Part shown: piece after piece, positions 36,591 to 44,256 of the stretch
How the letters are laid out: each line of letters starts with the position of its first letter
Position numbering within the stretch: the stretch's first letter is position 1
From: Streptomyces sp. CG4
GTDB taxonomy: Bacteria > Actinomycetota > Actinomycetes > Streptomycetales > Streptomycetaceae
Reading direction: 5' to 3'
NCBI RefSeq assembly: GCF_041080655.1
Contig: NZ_CP163525.1
Span: 5,704,001-5,768,000 of the forward strand
Length of the DNA: 64,000 nucleotides
Position numbers and translations under genes: made by a program
The notes under the pieces: generated by a model
Told to the model about the DNA's origin: nothing
The model's input: the letters and a program-made list of their open reading frames with translations, nothing else
Databases searched by the model: none

Positions 36591-37571
36591 TCACTGCTCG
36601 TCGAAGAGGCTGGTCACCGAGCCGTCCTCGAAGACCTCACGCACCGCGCTCGCAATGGTCGGAGCGATCGACAACACCGTGATCTTGTCCAGATCCCGGC
36701 CCAGCTCCGCCGGCGTCGGCAACGTGTTCGTGAACACGAACTCGCTCACCCGCGAGTTCTTCAACCGGTCCGCCGCCGGACCGGACAGCACACCGTGCGT
36801 GGCGGTGACGATGACGTCCTCCGCACCATGCGCGAACAGCGCGTCGGCGGCCGCGCAGATCGTGCCACCCGTGTCGATCATGTCGTCGACCAGGACACAC
36901 ACCCGGCCCTTGACCTCACCCACGACCTCGTGGACGGTCACCTGGTTCGCCACGTCCTTGTCACGCCGCTTGTGCACGATCGCCAGCGGCGCACCGAGCC
37001 GGTCGCACCACCGGTCCGCCACCCGCACCCGGCCCGCGTCCGGCGACACGATCGTCAGCTTGTCCCGGTCCACCTTCGTGCCCACGTAGTCCGCGAGCAG
37101 CGGCAGCGCGAACAGATGGTCCACCGGACCGTCGAAGAAACCCTGGATCTGATCCGTGTGCAGATCCACGGTCAGGATGCGGTCCGCACCCGCCGTCTTC
37201 ATCAGATCCGCGATCAGACGCGCCGAAATCGGTTCACGACCCCGGTGCTTCTTGTCCTGCCGCGCGTAACCGTAGAACGGCACAATCACCGTGATGGAGC
37301 GAGCCGACGCACGCTTCAGCGCGTCGATCATGATCAGCTGCTCCATGATCCACTGGTTGATCGGAGCCGTGTGGCTCTGGATCACAAAACAGTCGGCACC
37401 ACGCGCCGACTCCTGGTAACGGACGTAGATCTCGCCGTTCGCGAAGTCGAAGGCCTTCGTCGGGACGACCCCGACACCCAGCTGCTGGGCGACCTCCTCG
37501 GCAAGCTCGGGGTGGGCGCGGCCGGAGAAGAACATCAGCTTCTTCTCGCCGGTCGTCTTGATCCCGGTCAC
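36591..37571 (-). CDS. prs: Ribose-phosphate pyrophosphokinase
   Basis: The 326-residue enzyme makes PRPP from ribose-5-phosphate and ATP for nucleotides, histidine, tryptophan and NAD. Motifs are FSGRAHPELAEEVA, the catalytic-flexible segment YARQDKKHRGREPISARL, DLHTDQIQGFF and PRPP loop VLVDDMIDTGGTI. GTG 37571 is followed by the conserved start of class I enzymes. It lies 159 bases after glmU on the same strand. Confidence 0.96.
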   Translation of the reverse strand: MTGIKTTGEKKLMFFSGRAHPELAEEVAQQLGVGVVPTKAFDFANGEIYVRYQESARGADCFVIQSHTAPINQWIMEQLIMIDALKRASARSITVIVPFYGYARQDKKHRGREPISARLIADLMKTAGADRILTVDLHTDQIQGFFDGPVDHLFALPLLADYVGTKVDRDKLTIVSPDAGRVRVADRWCDRLGAPLAIVHKRRDKDVANQVTVHEVVGEVKGRVCVLVDDMIDTGGTICAAADALFAHGAEDVIVTATHGVLSGPAADRLKNSRVSEFVFTNTLPTPAELGRDLDKITVLSIAPTIASAVREVFEDGSVTSLFDEQ

Positions 37572-37730
37572 AGCACAGTCTCCTCAGAGGTTGTCTCAGC
37601 CAGCCAGCCGGCTGCTCGGCGACCTCTCGGCTGGGCATGAGAGGCCGTATCAGCTGGTAAGGGTGCGGGGGTGCACACGTGCGGATGTGCACTTATCACG
37701 GTACGCCGTGTTTGGCGCACCCGTTTCCGG

Positions 37731-39179
37731 TCACTCCTCGCCCTCACCCCGCCGCGAGGCCGCCTCGGCCGCCTTCGCGGCCGAACTCCCCGGACGCTTA
37801 CGGGCCACCCAACCCTCGATATTCCGCTGCTGACCACGGGCCACGGCCAGCGAGCCGGGCGGCACATCCTTCGTGATCACCGACCCGGCGGCGGTGTAGG
37901 CACCGTCCCCGACCGTGACAGGAGCCACAAACATGTTGTCCGAACCGGTCCGGCAGTGCGACCCCACGGTGGTGTGGTGCTTGTCCTGACCGTCGTAGTT
38001 CACGAACACACTCGCCGCACCGATGTTCGTGTACTCACCGATCGTCGCGTCACCGACGTAGGACAGGTGAGGCACCTTCGTCCCCTCGCCGATCGAGGCG
38101 TTCTTCGTCTCCACGTACGTCCCGATCTTGCCCTTCGCACCCAGACGCGTACCGGGCCGCAGATACGCGTACGGCCCCACGGTCGCGTCCGGACCGACGT
38201 GAGCGGAATCCGACACGGTGTTGTCCACCCGCGCCCCCGCACCCACCCGCGTGTCCTTCAGCCGGCAGTTCGGCCCCACCTCGGCACCCTCACCGAGGTG
38301 CGTCGACCCGGTCAGCAGCGTGTTCGGCAGCACGACGGCGTCCCGCTCGAAGGTCACGGTCACGTCCACCCAGGTCGAGGCAGGGTCCACGACCGTGACC
38401 CCGTCCAGCATCGCGGCCGTCAGCAGCCGGTCGTTGAGAATCCGGCGGGCCTCGGCGAGCTGCACCCGGTTGTTGATCCCGGCGATCTCCCGGTGATCGG
38501 CGGCGACGGACGCACCGACCCGATGCCCGGCCTCCCGCAGAATCCCGAGCACGTCCGTGAGGTACTCCTCACCCTGGCTGTTGTCCGTCCGCACCTTCTT
38601 CAGCGCGTCCGCCAGCAACTGCCCGTCGAACGCGAACACCCCGCTGTTGATCTCCCGGATCGCCCGCTGGGCGTCGGTCGCGTCCTTGTGCTCCACGATC
38701 GCGGTGACGGCACCCATCGCCTCGTCCCGCACGATCCGGCCGTAACCGGTCGCGTCCGGCACCTCGGCCGTCAGCACGGTCACGGCGTTGCCGTCGGTGG
38801 CGTGGGTCTCGGCCAGCTGCTTCAGGGTGTCGGCGGTGAGCAGGGGAGTGTCCCCGCACACGACCACGACGGTTCCCTCCACGGCCCCGCCCAGCTCCTC
38901 CAGGCCCATGCGCACGGCGTGCCCGGTGCCGTTCTGCTCCGCCTGTACGGCGGTCCTGGTGGCCGGGTCGATCTCGGCGAGGTGGGCACCGACCTGCTCA
39001 CGGGCGTGGCCCACGACCACGACCAGGTTCTGCGGGTCCAACTCACGGGCGGCGGCCAGTACATGACCGACCAGGGAACGGCCGCAGATCTCGTGCAGGA
39101 CCTTCGGTGTGGCCGACTTCATACGGGTGCCCTCACCCGCTGCGAGAACGACGACGGCGGCCGGGCGGATGGCGCTCAC
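37731..39179 (-). CDS. glmU: Bifunctional UDP-GlcNAc pyrophosphorylase / glucosamine-1-phosphate acetyltransferase
   Basis: The 482-residue cytosolic enzyme makes UDP-N-acetylglucosamine for peptidoglycan. The N-terminal uridylyltransferase has VVLAAGEGTRMKSATPKVLH. The C-terminal left-handed beta-helix has hexapeptide repeats (VGPYAYLRPGTRLGAKGKIG) and the acetyl-CoA site NYDGQDKHHTTVG. The last ~35 residues (KRPGSSAAKAAEAASRR) form a charged tail longer than in E. coli, as in other actinobacteria. GTG 39179 is chosen; the longer frame upstream lacks a ribosome site. Confidence 0.96.
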   Translation of the reverse strand: MSAIRPAAVVVLAAGEGTRMKSATPKVLHEICGRSLVGHVLAAARELDPQNLVVVVGHAREQVGAHLAEIDPATRTAVQAEQNGTGHAVRMGLEELGGAVEGTVVVVCGDTPLLTADTLKQLAETHATDGNAVTVLTAEVPDATGYGRIVRDEAMGAVTAIVEHKDATDAQRAIREINSGVFAFDGQLLADALKKVRTDNSQGEEYLTDVLGILREAGHRVGASVAADHREIAGINNRVQLAEARRILNDRLLTAAMLDGVTVVDPASTWVDVTVTFERDAVVLPNTLLTGSTHLGEGAEVGPNCRLKDTRVGAGARVDNTVSDSAHVGPDATVGPYAYLRPGTRLGAKGKIGTYVETKNASIGEGTKVPHLSYVGDATIGEYTNIGAASVFVNYDGQDKHHTTVGSHCRTGSDNMFVAPVTVGDGAYTAAGSVITKDVPPGSLAVARGQQRNIEGWVARKRPGSSAAKAAEAASRRGEGEE

Positions 39180-39303
39180 GGGGTTGCCCTTCGGCTGTGG
39201 GTGAGTGGGGGTGACAGCCGCAGGATACCGGGGCGTTTCGTGGGGGACATGAGAGCGGGCCCTGACGGGGAGGTCAGGGCCCGAACCCAGGTCTTGTGTG
39301 CTG

Positions 39304-39379
39304 TGGCTCCCCCGCAAGGATTCGAACCTTGTCCTGCTGGTACCAAAAACCAGTGTGCTGCCAGTTACACCACGGGGGA
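39304..39379 (-). tRNA. tRNA-Gln (anticodon TTG)
   Basis: Reading the minus strand from 39379, the acceptor arms TCCCCCG and CGGGGGA pair perfectly. The D arm is TGGTGTAACTGGCAGCA, and the anticodon stem CTGGT/ACCAG encloses the loop TTTTGGT with anticodon TTG. The T arm is AAGGTTCGAATCCTT. Discriminator G is followed by an encoded CCA (39306-39304), giving 76 bases. Confidence 0.96.
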
Positions 39380-39393
39380 CAGCGCCTCAGACC

Positions 39394-40254
39394 TTACCCG
39401 AGACGTGTCTCGGCTTGAGCCACGATTCCGGCCCACCAGCCTTCGATGCGGTTGTACAAGTGGGCGCTTCGGGCTACGCCGATGACCAGGCAGCCGTGAT
39501 AGTCGTCCCCGGTGTTCTTGCGGACGGTCTTGGGGTTGTGCTTCTTCAGGGTCGGCTTGGCGAAGACTGACGTGTCGACGTCGGCGACGGCTGCCCAGAA
39601 GCGGTGCGCCGCATCGACGTCCGCCGACTCGTGGATGAGCAGCCGAAAGTTCAGGCGCTCGCGGTCCACCTCGAGCAGGTCCAGCCAAGCCAAGTAGGTC
39701 TTGATCACTCCGGGGTCGCTGTTGACGAAGATCGCGCGCTCTCGGCGGTCGTACGGCTTGCTCTTCGACCCCTCTGCCCAGTAGAGCGCGACGCCCACCA
39801 TGAAGAGCTCGCGATCGGTGAGTTCTCCGGTCTCTCGCAGCGCGGCCACCTTGGTCATTTCGAGCTTTTCCCTCTCTGTGGCGCGGCGCCTCGTCAGGCC
39901 CTCTCGCATGAGTGCCCGCTGCTCCTCCGGCGTGTACCGGGGTTCGGGCCTCGGAAGGTCCCGTACCCACAGCGACACAGAACTGCGCGAGCATCCCAGC
40001 TCCGCCTCGATCTGGTCGTAGGTCCAGCCCTGGAGCCGTAGCTCCCGGGCCTTTGCCCGGAGGTCGTCCTTCGCGTTCGGGCGCTTGGTCCACTCCGGTG
40101 GGGGCTCGCCCTTGACCAGCTGGTTGAGGATGTCGTTGTTGAAGATCTTCAGCTCGTCGCGGATCTGCCGGAGGCTGTGGCCGGCCCGGCGCAGGGCCAC
40201 AGCCTGCTCACGGAGGCTCTCTAAGTCGGCGTATTTGCCTGATGGATGTGCCAT
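39394..40254 (-). CDS. HTH protein with ALYWAEG domain, possible LAGLIDADG-like
   Basis: The 286-residue product has two helix-turn-helix-like segments in its first half: ALRRAGHSLRQIRDELKIF near residue 20, and LQGWTYDQIEAELGCSRSSV near 75. The second half begins FMVGVALYWAEGSKSKPYDR, followed by a strand-helix unit (AIFVNSDPGVIKTYLAWLDL). The ALYWAEG helix, with acidic residue at its end and a basic strand after it, resembles one LAGLIDADG homing-endonuclease motif; this is inference. ATG 40254 or 40260. It ends 14 bases before tRNA-Gln on the same strand. I do not know its function. Confidence 0.7.
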   Translation of the reverse strand: MAHPSGKYADLESLREQAVALRRAGHSLRQIRDELKIFNNDILNQLVKGEPPPEWTKRPNAKDDLRAKARELRLQGWTYDQIEAELGCSRSSVSLWVRDLPRPEPRYTPEEQRALMREGLTRRRATEREKLEMTKVAALRETGELTDRELFMVGVALYWAEGSKSKPYDRRERAIFVNSDPGVIKTYLAWLDLLEVDRERLNFRLLIHESADVDAAHRFWAAVADVDTSVFAKPTLKKHNPKTVRKNTGDDYHGCLVIGVARSAHLYNRIEGWWAGIVAQAETRLG

Positions 40255-40420
40255 GGGCATACCGTCTGGCCGGAATGAAACGTTCCGGGGTCGAACGGGA
40301 TGGGTTCGCCAGTTCGAGTGATACCGGTGGGTTTCGAGGCCGTACGGTTACGGAGTGTGGTGTACGGCAGTAGGTGAAAGTCACCGGAAAAGCCCCGGCG
40401 GTGGCCCGTAGGCTGGATGC

Positions 40421-41722
40421 ATGACCACGACGGGGGAAGACCACGCCAGGGGCCTGACCGGCCCGTGGTGGTGGGGGAGGTGGCGCAGTGCGGTGCTCGA
40501 CGGGAGTCTCGCGCTGGTGTCCGCCGTGGAGTGCGGTGCGGAGGGGGTTCCGTTCGCCCGGGATGCCGGGATCCCCGTGTCGGTGGGGATCGTTTTCGGC
40601 CTGATCGCCGGTTCGGTGCTGTTGGTGCGGCGGAAGTGGCCGATCGCCGTCGTGCTCGTCGCCATCGCGATCACACCCGCGCAGATGGGGTTTCTGCTGG
40701 GCGTCGTCGGCCTGTACACCCTCGCCTCGTTCGAGTTGCCGCGCCGGATCATCGGGGCGTTGGCGGGGATGTCGCTGGTGGGGACGGCGGTCGTGACGTT
40801 CGTACGGGTGCGGCAGGACATGGCGCGGGGCGATCTGACGCTCGGTGACTGGTTCGTGCCGTTCGCCGCGGTGACGACGGCGCTCGGGCTGACGGCTCCG
40901 CCGGTACTGCTGGGGCTGTATGTGGGGGCGCGGCGGCGGTTGATGGAGAGCCTGCGGGAGCGGGCGGACTCGCTGGAGCGGGAGCTTCAGTTGCTCGCGG
41001 AGCGGGCGGAGGAGCGGGCCGAGTGGGCGCGCAACGAGGAGCGGACGCGGATCGCCCGGGAGATGCACGACGTCGTCGCGCATCGGGTGAGTCTGATGGT
41101 GGTGCATTCGGCGGCGTTGCAGGCGGTGGCCCGGAAGGATCCGGAGAAGGCGGTGCGGAACGCTGCTCTGGTGGGGGACATGGGGCGGCAGGCGTTGACC
41201 GAGCTGCGGGAGATGCTCGGGGTGCTGCGGGCCGGGGAGGATCTGGTGCGGCGTGCCGCCGGAGTGCCGTTGGCGGCGGTCCGGGAGGCGGCTGAGGCGG
41301 CGGCTTCGCGGGCGGTGGCGGAGGACGGGCCCTGCTTGTCGGAGCTGGACGAACTGATCGGGCAGTCGGCGGCGGCGGGGATGGTCGTGGATCTGTCGGT
41401 GGAGGGGGAGGTGCGGTCGTATGCGGCGCAGATCGAGCAGACGGCGTACCGGGTGGTGCAGGAGGCGTTGACGAACGTCCACAAGCATGCGGCGGGTGCG
41501 AAGACACATGTGCGGCTTGCGCACCGGGTGTCGGAGATCGCGATGCAGGTGGAGAACGAGCCGCCGCCGGAGCCGGGTTCGGCGTCGGCGGCGAGGCTGC
41601 CGTCGGGCGGGAACGGCCTGGTGGGGATGCGGGAGCGGGTCGTCGCCCTGGGGGGCGTGTTTGTGTCGGGGCCGACGGATGCGGGGGGTTTCCGGGTGTC
41701 GGCGGTGATTCCGGCGGCGTAG
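40421..41722 (+). CDS. Orphan sensor histidine kinase (HisKA_3 / NarX-type)
   Basis: The 433-residue membrane kinase has an N-terminal sensor with four or five hydrophobic helices (IPVSVGIVFGLIAGSVLLVR; PIAVVLVAIAITPAQMGFLL). A coiled coil follows (RADSLERELQLLAERAEERA). The HisKA_3 dimerisation motif has the phospho-accepting His in REMHDVVAHRVSLM. The ATPase part has an N-box (YRVVQEALTNVHKHA) and a G-box (GGNGLVGMRERV). No response regulator gene adjoins it; the nearest LuxR-type regulators in the window are at 20012 and 27039. ATG 40421. Confidence 0.9.
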   Translation: MTTTGEDHARGLTGPWWWGRWRSAVLDGSLALVSAVECGAEGVPFARDAGIPVSVGIVFGLIAGSVLLVRRKWPIAVVLVAIAITPAQMGFLLGVVGLYTLASFELPRRIIGALAGMSLVGTAVVTFVRVRQDMARGDLTLGDWFVPFAAVTTALGLTAPPVLLGLYVGARRRLMESLRERADSLERELQLLAERAEERAEWARNEERTRIAREMHDVVAHRVSLMVVHSAALQAVARKDPEKAVRNAALVGDMGRQALTELREMLGVLRAGEDLVRRAAGVPLAAVREAAEAAASRAVAEDGPCLSELDELIGQSAAAGMVVDLSVEGEVRSYAAQIEQTAYRVVQEALTNVHKHAAGAKTHVRLAHRVSEIAMQVENEPPPEPGSASAARLPSGGNGLVGMRERVVALGGVFVSGPTDAGGFRVSAVIPAA

Positions 41723-41734
41723 GGCTGTCCGCCC

Positions 41735-41788
41735 CTCCGGGTGTGCTCCGCGTGGCTCCGGGGGCGTTCCGGGTGCGCTCCGGGTGTG
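41735..41788. repeat. Five tandem ~11-bp repeats after the kinase gene
   Basis: Units of the type CTCCGGGTGYG start at 41735, 41746, 41756, 41767 and 41778, with small differences in length and sequence. They lie in the gap between the kinase stop and the convergent SUKH-3 gene and may act as a transcription stop or simply be slippage products. Confidence 0.6.
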
Positions 41789-41869
41789 TTGAGGGTTGCG
41801 GTCGCGGGTCCGCTCTGCTTCCGGTGCCGGGTGTTTCGGCCGGGGGCGGGGTCGTAGCGGTCCTGGGGG

Positions 41870-42403
41870 TCAGCCGGCGGTGAGGCGTACCGGTTCGATG
41901 CCGGTGATGAGGGTGGCGAGGGCGTGGTCGATGTCGGGGCCGGCGTACCAGTCGCCCGTGTGGTCGAGGGTGTAGACGCGGCCTTCGTTGTCGATGGCGA
42001 GGATGGCGGCGGTGTCGGTCTCCTCGCCGAGGGGGCAGATCTCGGTGCCGAGGGCGCGGCCGAGGTCGCCGAGGGTGCGGGCGTGGTGGAGGCCGTGCAG
42101 GGGGTCGAGGTGGAGGGTGGCCGGGGCGATCTGCCGGCCGGGTCCGCTGGGGGTGATGCGGAGGCCGCCGAATTCGGCCCAGGCCTCGACGGCGGCGGGG
42201 AAGACGGTGTGCCGGTGTCCGGCGGGTGAGGCGTGCTCGCGCAGGGCGTCGGCCCAGATCTCGGCCTGCTTTATGTCCCAGCGTCCGGGTTGCCAGCCGG
42301 CGGCGCGCAGGGCGGCGTCGACGAGTACGGGGAAGCGGGCCGGGGTGGCCCCGTGCTCGTGGCGGGCAGGGGGCTTGGGGGTGGTGGCGTGGTCGGGGTG
42401 CAT
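41870..42403 (-). CDS. SUKH-3 family immunity-type protein
   Basis: The 177-residue soluble protein has the SUKH-3 pattern. It starts LRAAGWQPGRWDIKQAEIWA, continues with VEAWAEFGGLRITPSGPG and LGTEICPLGEETDTAAILAI, and ends with DNEGRVYTLDHTGDWYAGPD. SUKH proteins are established as immunity factors in polymorphic toxin systems. It lies 52 bases downstream of the YwqJ-like deaminase on the same strand, which suggests a toxin-immunity pair. ATG 42403 has AAGGG 4 bases upstream. Confidence 0.85.
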   Translation of the reverse strand: MHPDHATTPKPPARHEHGATPARFPVLVDAALRAAGWQPGRWDIKQAEIWADALREHASPAGHRHTVFPAAVEAWAEFGGLRITPSGPGRQIAPATLHLDPLHGLHHARTLGDLGRALGTEICPLGEETDTAAILAIDNEGRVYTLDHTGDWYAGPDIDHALATLITGIEPVRLTAG

Positions 42404-42455
42404 CTGCCCTTCGTTCGTCGTGCCGGCGGGGGCGTACTGGGGTGGACGGTGGTGT

Positions 42456-42971
42456 TCAGCCGTCGGTTGCCGTGGGGTCGACGATGCGGACGCCGAAGTG
42501 GGCGCTGAGGGCGGTGCAGGCGCGGCAGGGGGTGGCGAAGCTTCCGTGCAGGGGGTCGCCGTCCTCGCGTATGCGGCGGGCGGTGAGTTTGGCGTGTTTG
42601 AGGGCTTTGCGCGCTTCGCTGTTGGTCATGGGTTTTCGGGCGGCGCGTTTGCTGCGGGCGGCGTCGGCGGCGGTGATGTGCCGGGAGACGAGGATGGTCT
42701 CGGCGCAGCGGCCGGTGAAGCGGTCGCGTTGGGTGCTGGTGAGGGTGTCGAGGAAGTCCTGGACGAGGGGGTGCAGGGGAGGGGGTTGGTCGCCGCGGGC
42801 GGCGGTGCCGGTGAGGGTGGCGCCGCGCACGGAGAGCGCGGCGGCGACGGTGGGCAGGATGCCGTCGCGGCGGTGGCGCAGGGTGGGGGCGGGAGGTGTG
42901 TCGGTGCCGCTCCAGCCGATGCGAGGGTCGCCGGCCCGCACGTCCGCACCTCCGGTTCGCAAGGCATTCAT
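42456..42971 (-). CDS. YwqJ-like deaminase domain protein (toxin-type)
   Basis: The 171-residue product ends in a cytidine-deaminase-fold domain of the YwqJ group. HPLVQDFLDTLTSTQRDRF leads into GRCAETILVSRH, with a metal Cys and catalytic Glu (CAE). SFATPCRACTALSAHFGV then supplies the PCxxC metal pair. All catalytic residues are therefore present. YwqJ-like domains are known as C-terminal toxin modules of polymorphic toxins, but here there is no long delivery region, only about 70 residues of front. ATG 42971 is used because a purine-rich GGGGAGGG lies upstream. The SUKH-3 gene follows. Confidence 0.8.
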   Translation of the reverse strand: MNALRTGGADVRAGDPRIGWSGTDTPPAPTLRHRRDGILPTVAAALSVRGATLTGTAARGDQPPPLHPLVQDFLDTLTSTQRDRFTGRCAETILVSRHITAADAARSKRAARKPMTNSEARKALKHAKLTARRIREDGDPLHGSFATPCRACTALSAHFGVRIVDPTATDG

Positions 42972-43235
42972 GATCGTTTTTCCCTCCCCGGGCATCCCCT
43001 CGAAGGACACAGGGTGCCAAATGCCGTGGCCGGTGCGGAAGCTGGGGCGGCGCGACACGCCCTAGTAGGGGCAGGTCGTCACGGTGGGGTGACGGCTGGT
43101 GACGCAAGCGGAGGGGTGGTTTCCGCGGGGATGCGATGGGCCGGTGACCGGGGTTCGCGTACCGCATAGGCTGTCGCCATCCGCGATCGACACCGCCGAT
43201 TGAGGCCAGAGAGAACGCCGCAGGGGGCTACCGCC

Positions 43236-44246
43236 ATGACGACAGGTCGGCTCGGGCAGCAAGCCGCGCCGCCGAACGCGGCCTATGCCGGGCAGGTCGT
43301 GCACTTCCCGGATCCGGTCCGGGCGGCGCGTCACCCGAGAGGAGTACGGGTCGACGAGCATGGTTACCCGGATTTCGCTCCGTACGCGCGCGTGGCGGTG
43401 GAGATCGCCGAACCGCCGGACGGCTTCGGCGTCGACGAGCTGCGGTTGACGGACCATGTCTCGGCGAACGCGGCACTGGCGGCGGAGCGGCACGAACTGT
43501 GGGACACGGTGCCGGACGTGGCGACGCCGCACGGCTGGACGTGGCACCACGTGGCCGGTACGCGGCGGTTGGAGCTGATTCCGGTCGAGGTGAAGGCGCT
43601 GCTGCGGCATCACGGTGGCGTGGCGACGGCGCCGGTGGACCATGCCAAGCGGGGAACGCGGCCGTTGCAGGAGACGCGACCGGCGCACTTCGGGCTGCCG
43701 AAGTCGGGTGTGGCGGTGACGGAGGCGCAGGTGCAGGGGGTCGAGGAGGATCTCGGCTACCGGCTTCCGGGCGCGTATCGCTCGTTCCTGAAGGTGGCGG
43801 GCGGCTGTGCGCCGGTGGGTACGGCGCTGGACGCCGAGCTGGGTCTGCTGGTGGACCAGCCGTTCTTCACGGTGCGGGACGAGGCGGCCGTGAACGACCT
43901 CGTGTACGTCAACAAGTGCCTGCGCGACCACTTGACGAAGGATTACCTCGCGGTGGCGTTCGTGCAGGGCGGTCTGCTCGCGGTGAAGGTGAAGGGCGAG
44001 CGGCCGGGTTCGATGTGGTTCTGTGCGTACGACGACGTGCGTGACGTGGATCCGTCGTGGTCGCCGGCGGAGCGGGTGGAGCGTCTGCTGCTGCCGTGCG
44101 GCGACGACTTCGACGCCTTTCTGTCGCGGCTGGCGGGAAATCCGCCGGAGTTGGAGACGGTGGCGAATCTGATGGTCGACGGCGGTTTCGCCCATGTCGT
44201 TCCGGTGTCCGCCGGCTCGGCGTCTTCCGGCCCGGTGGGGGAGTGA
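43236..44246 (+). CDS. WHH (HNH-type) nuclease domain fused to SUKH-1 (SMI1/KNR4) domain
   Basis: The 336-residue product joins two domains. Residues about 35-135 read YPDFAPYARVAVEI, then TPHGWTWHHVAGTRRLELIP (W103-H104-H105) and ALLRHHGGVATA. This is the WHH variant of the HNH/treble-clef nuclease seen in polymorphic toxins. One His of the usual D-I-H-x-A-V segment is Lys here (VEVKALL), so activity is uncertain. Residues about 150-290 (VTEAQVQGVEEDLGYRLPGA, then YRSFLKVAGGCAPVG) are a SUKH-1 immunity-type domain. ATG 43236 follows a GGGGGC site. It is divergent from the deaminase gene and 10 bases ahead of the next large gene. Confidence 0.82.
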   Translation: MTTGRLGQQAAPPNAAYAGQVVHFPDPVRAARHPRGVRVDEHGYPDFAPYARVAVEIAEPPDGFGVDELRLTDHVSANAALAAERHELWDTVPDVATPHGWTWHHVAGTRRLELIPVEVKALLRHHGGVATAPVDHAKRGTRPLQETRPAHFGLPKSGVAVTEAQVQGVEEDLGYRLPGAYRSFLKVAGGCAPVGTALDAELGLLVDQPFFTVRDEAAVNDLVYVNKCLRDHLTKDYLAVAFVQGGLLAVKVKGERPGSMWFCAYDDVRDVDPSWSPAERVERLLLPCGDDFDAFLSRLAGNPPELETVANLMVDGGFAHVVPVSAGSASSGPVGE

Positions 44247-44256
44247 GCTTCAGGCG

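Noticed and set aside
39304..39379. tRNA-Gln as an integration site for a mobile element
   Set aside because: No repeat of the tRNA 3' end and no integrase or phage genes are seen; the HTH gene lies on the 5' side of the tRNA, and housekeeping genes flank the locus.
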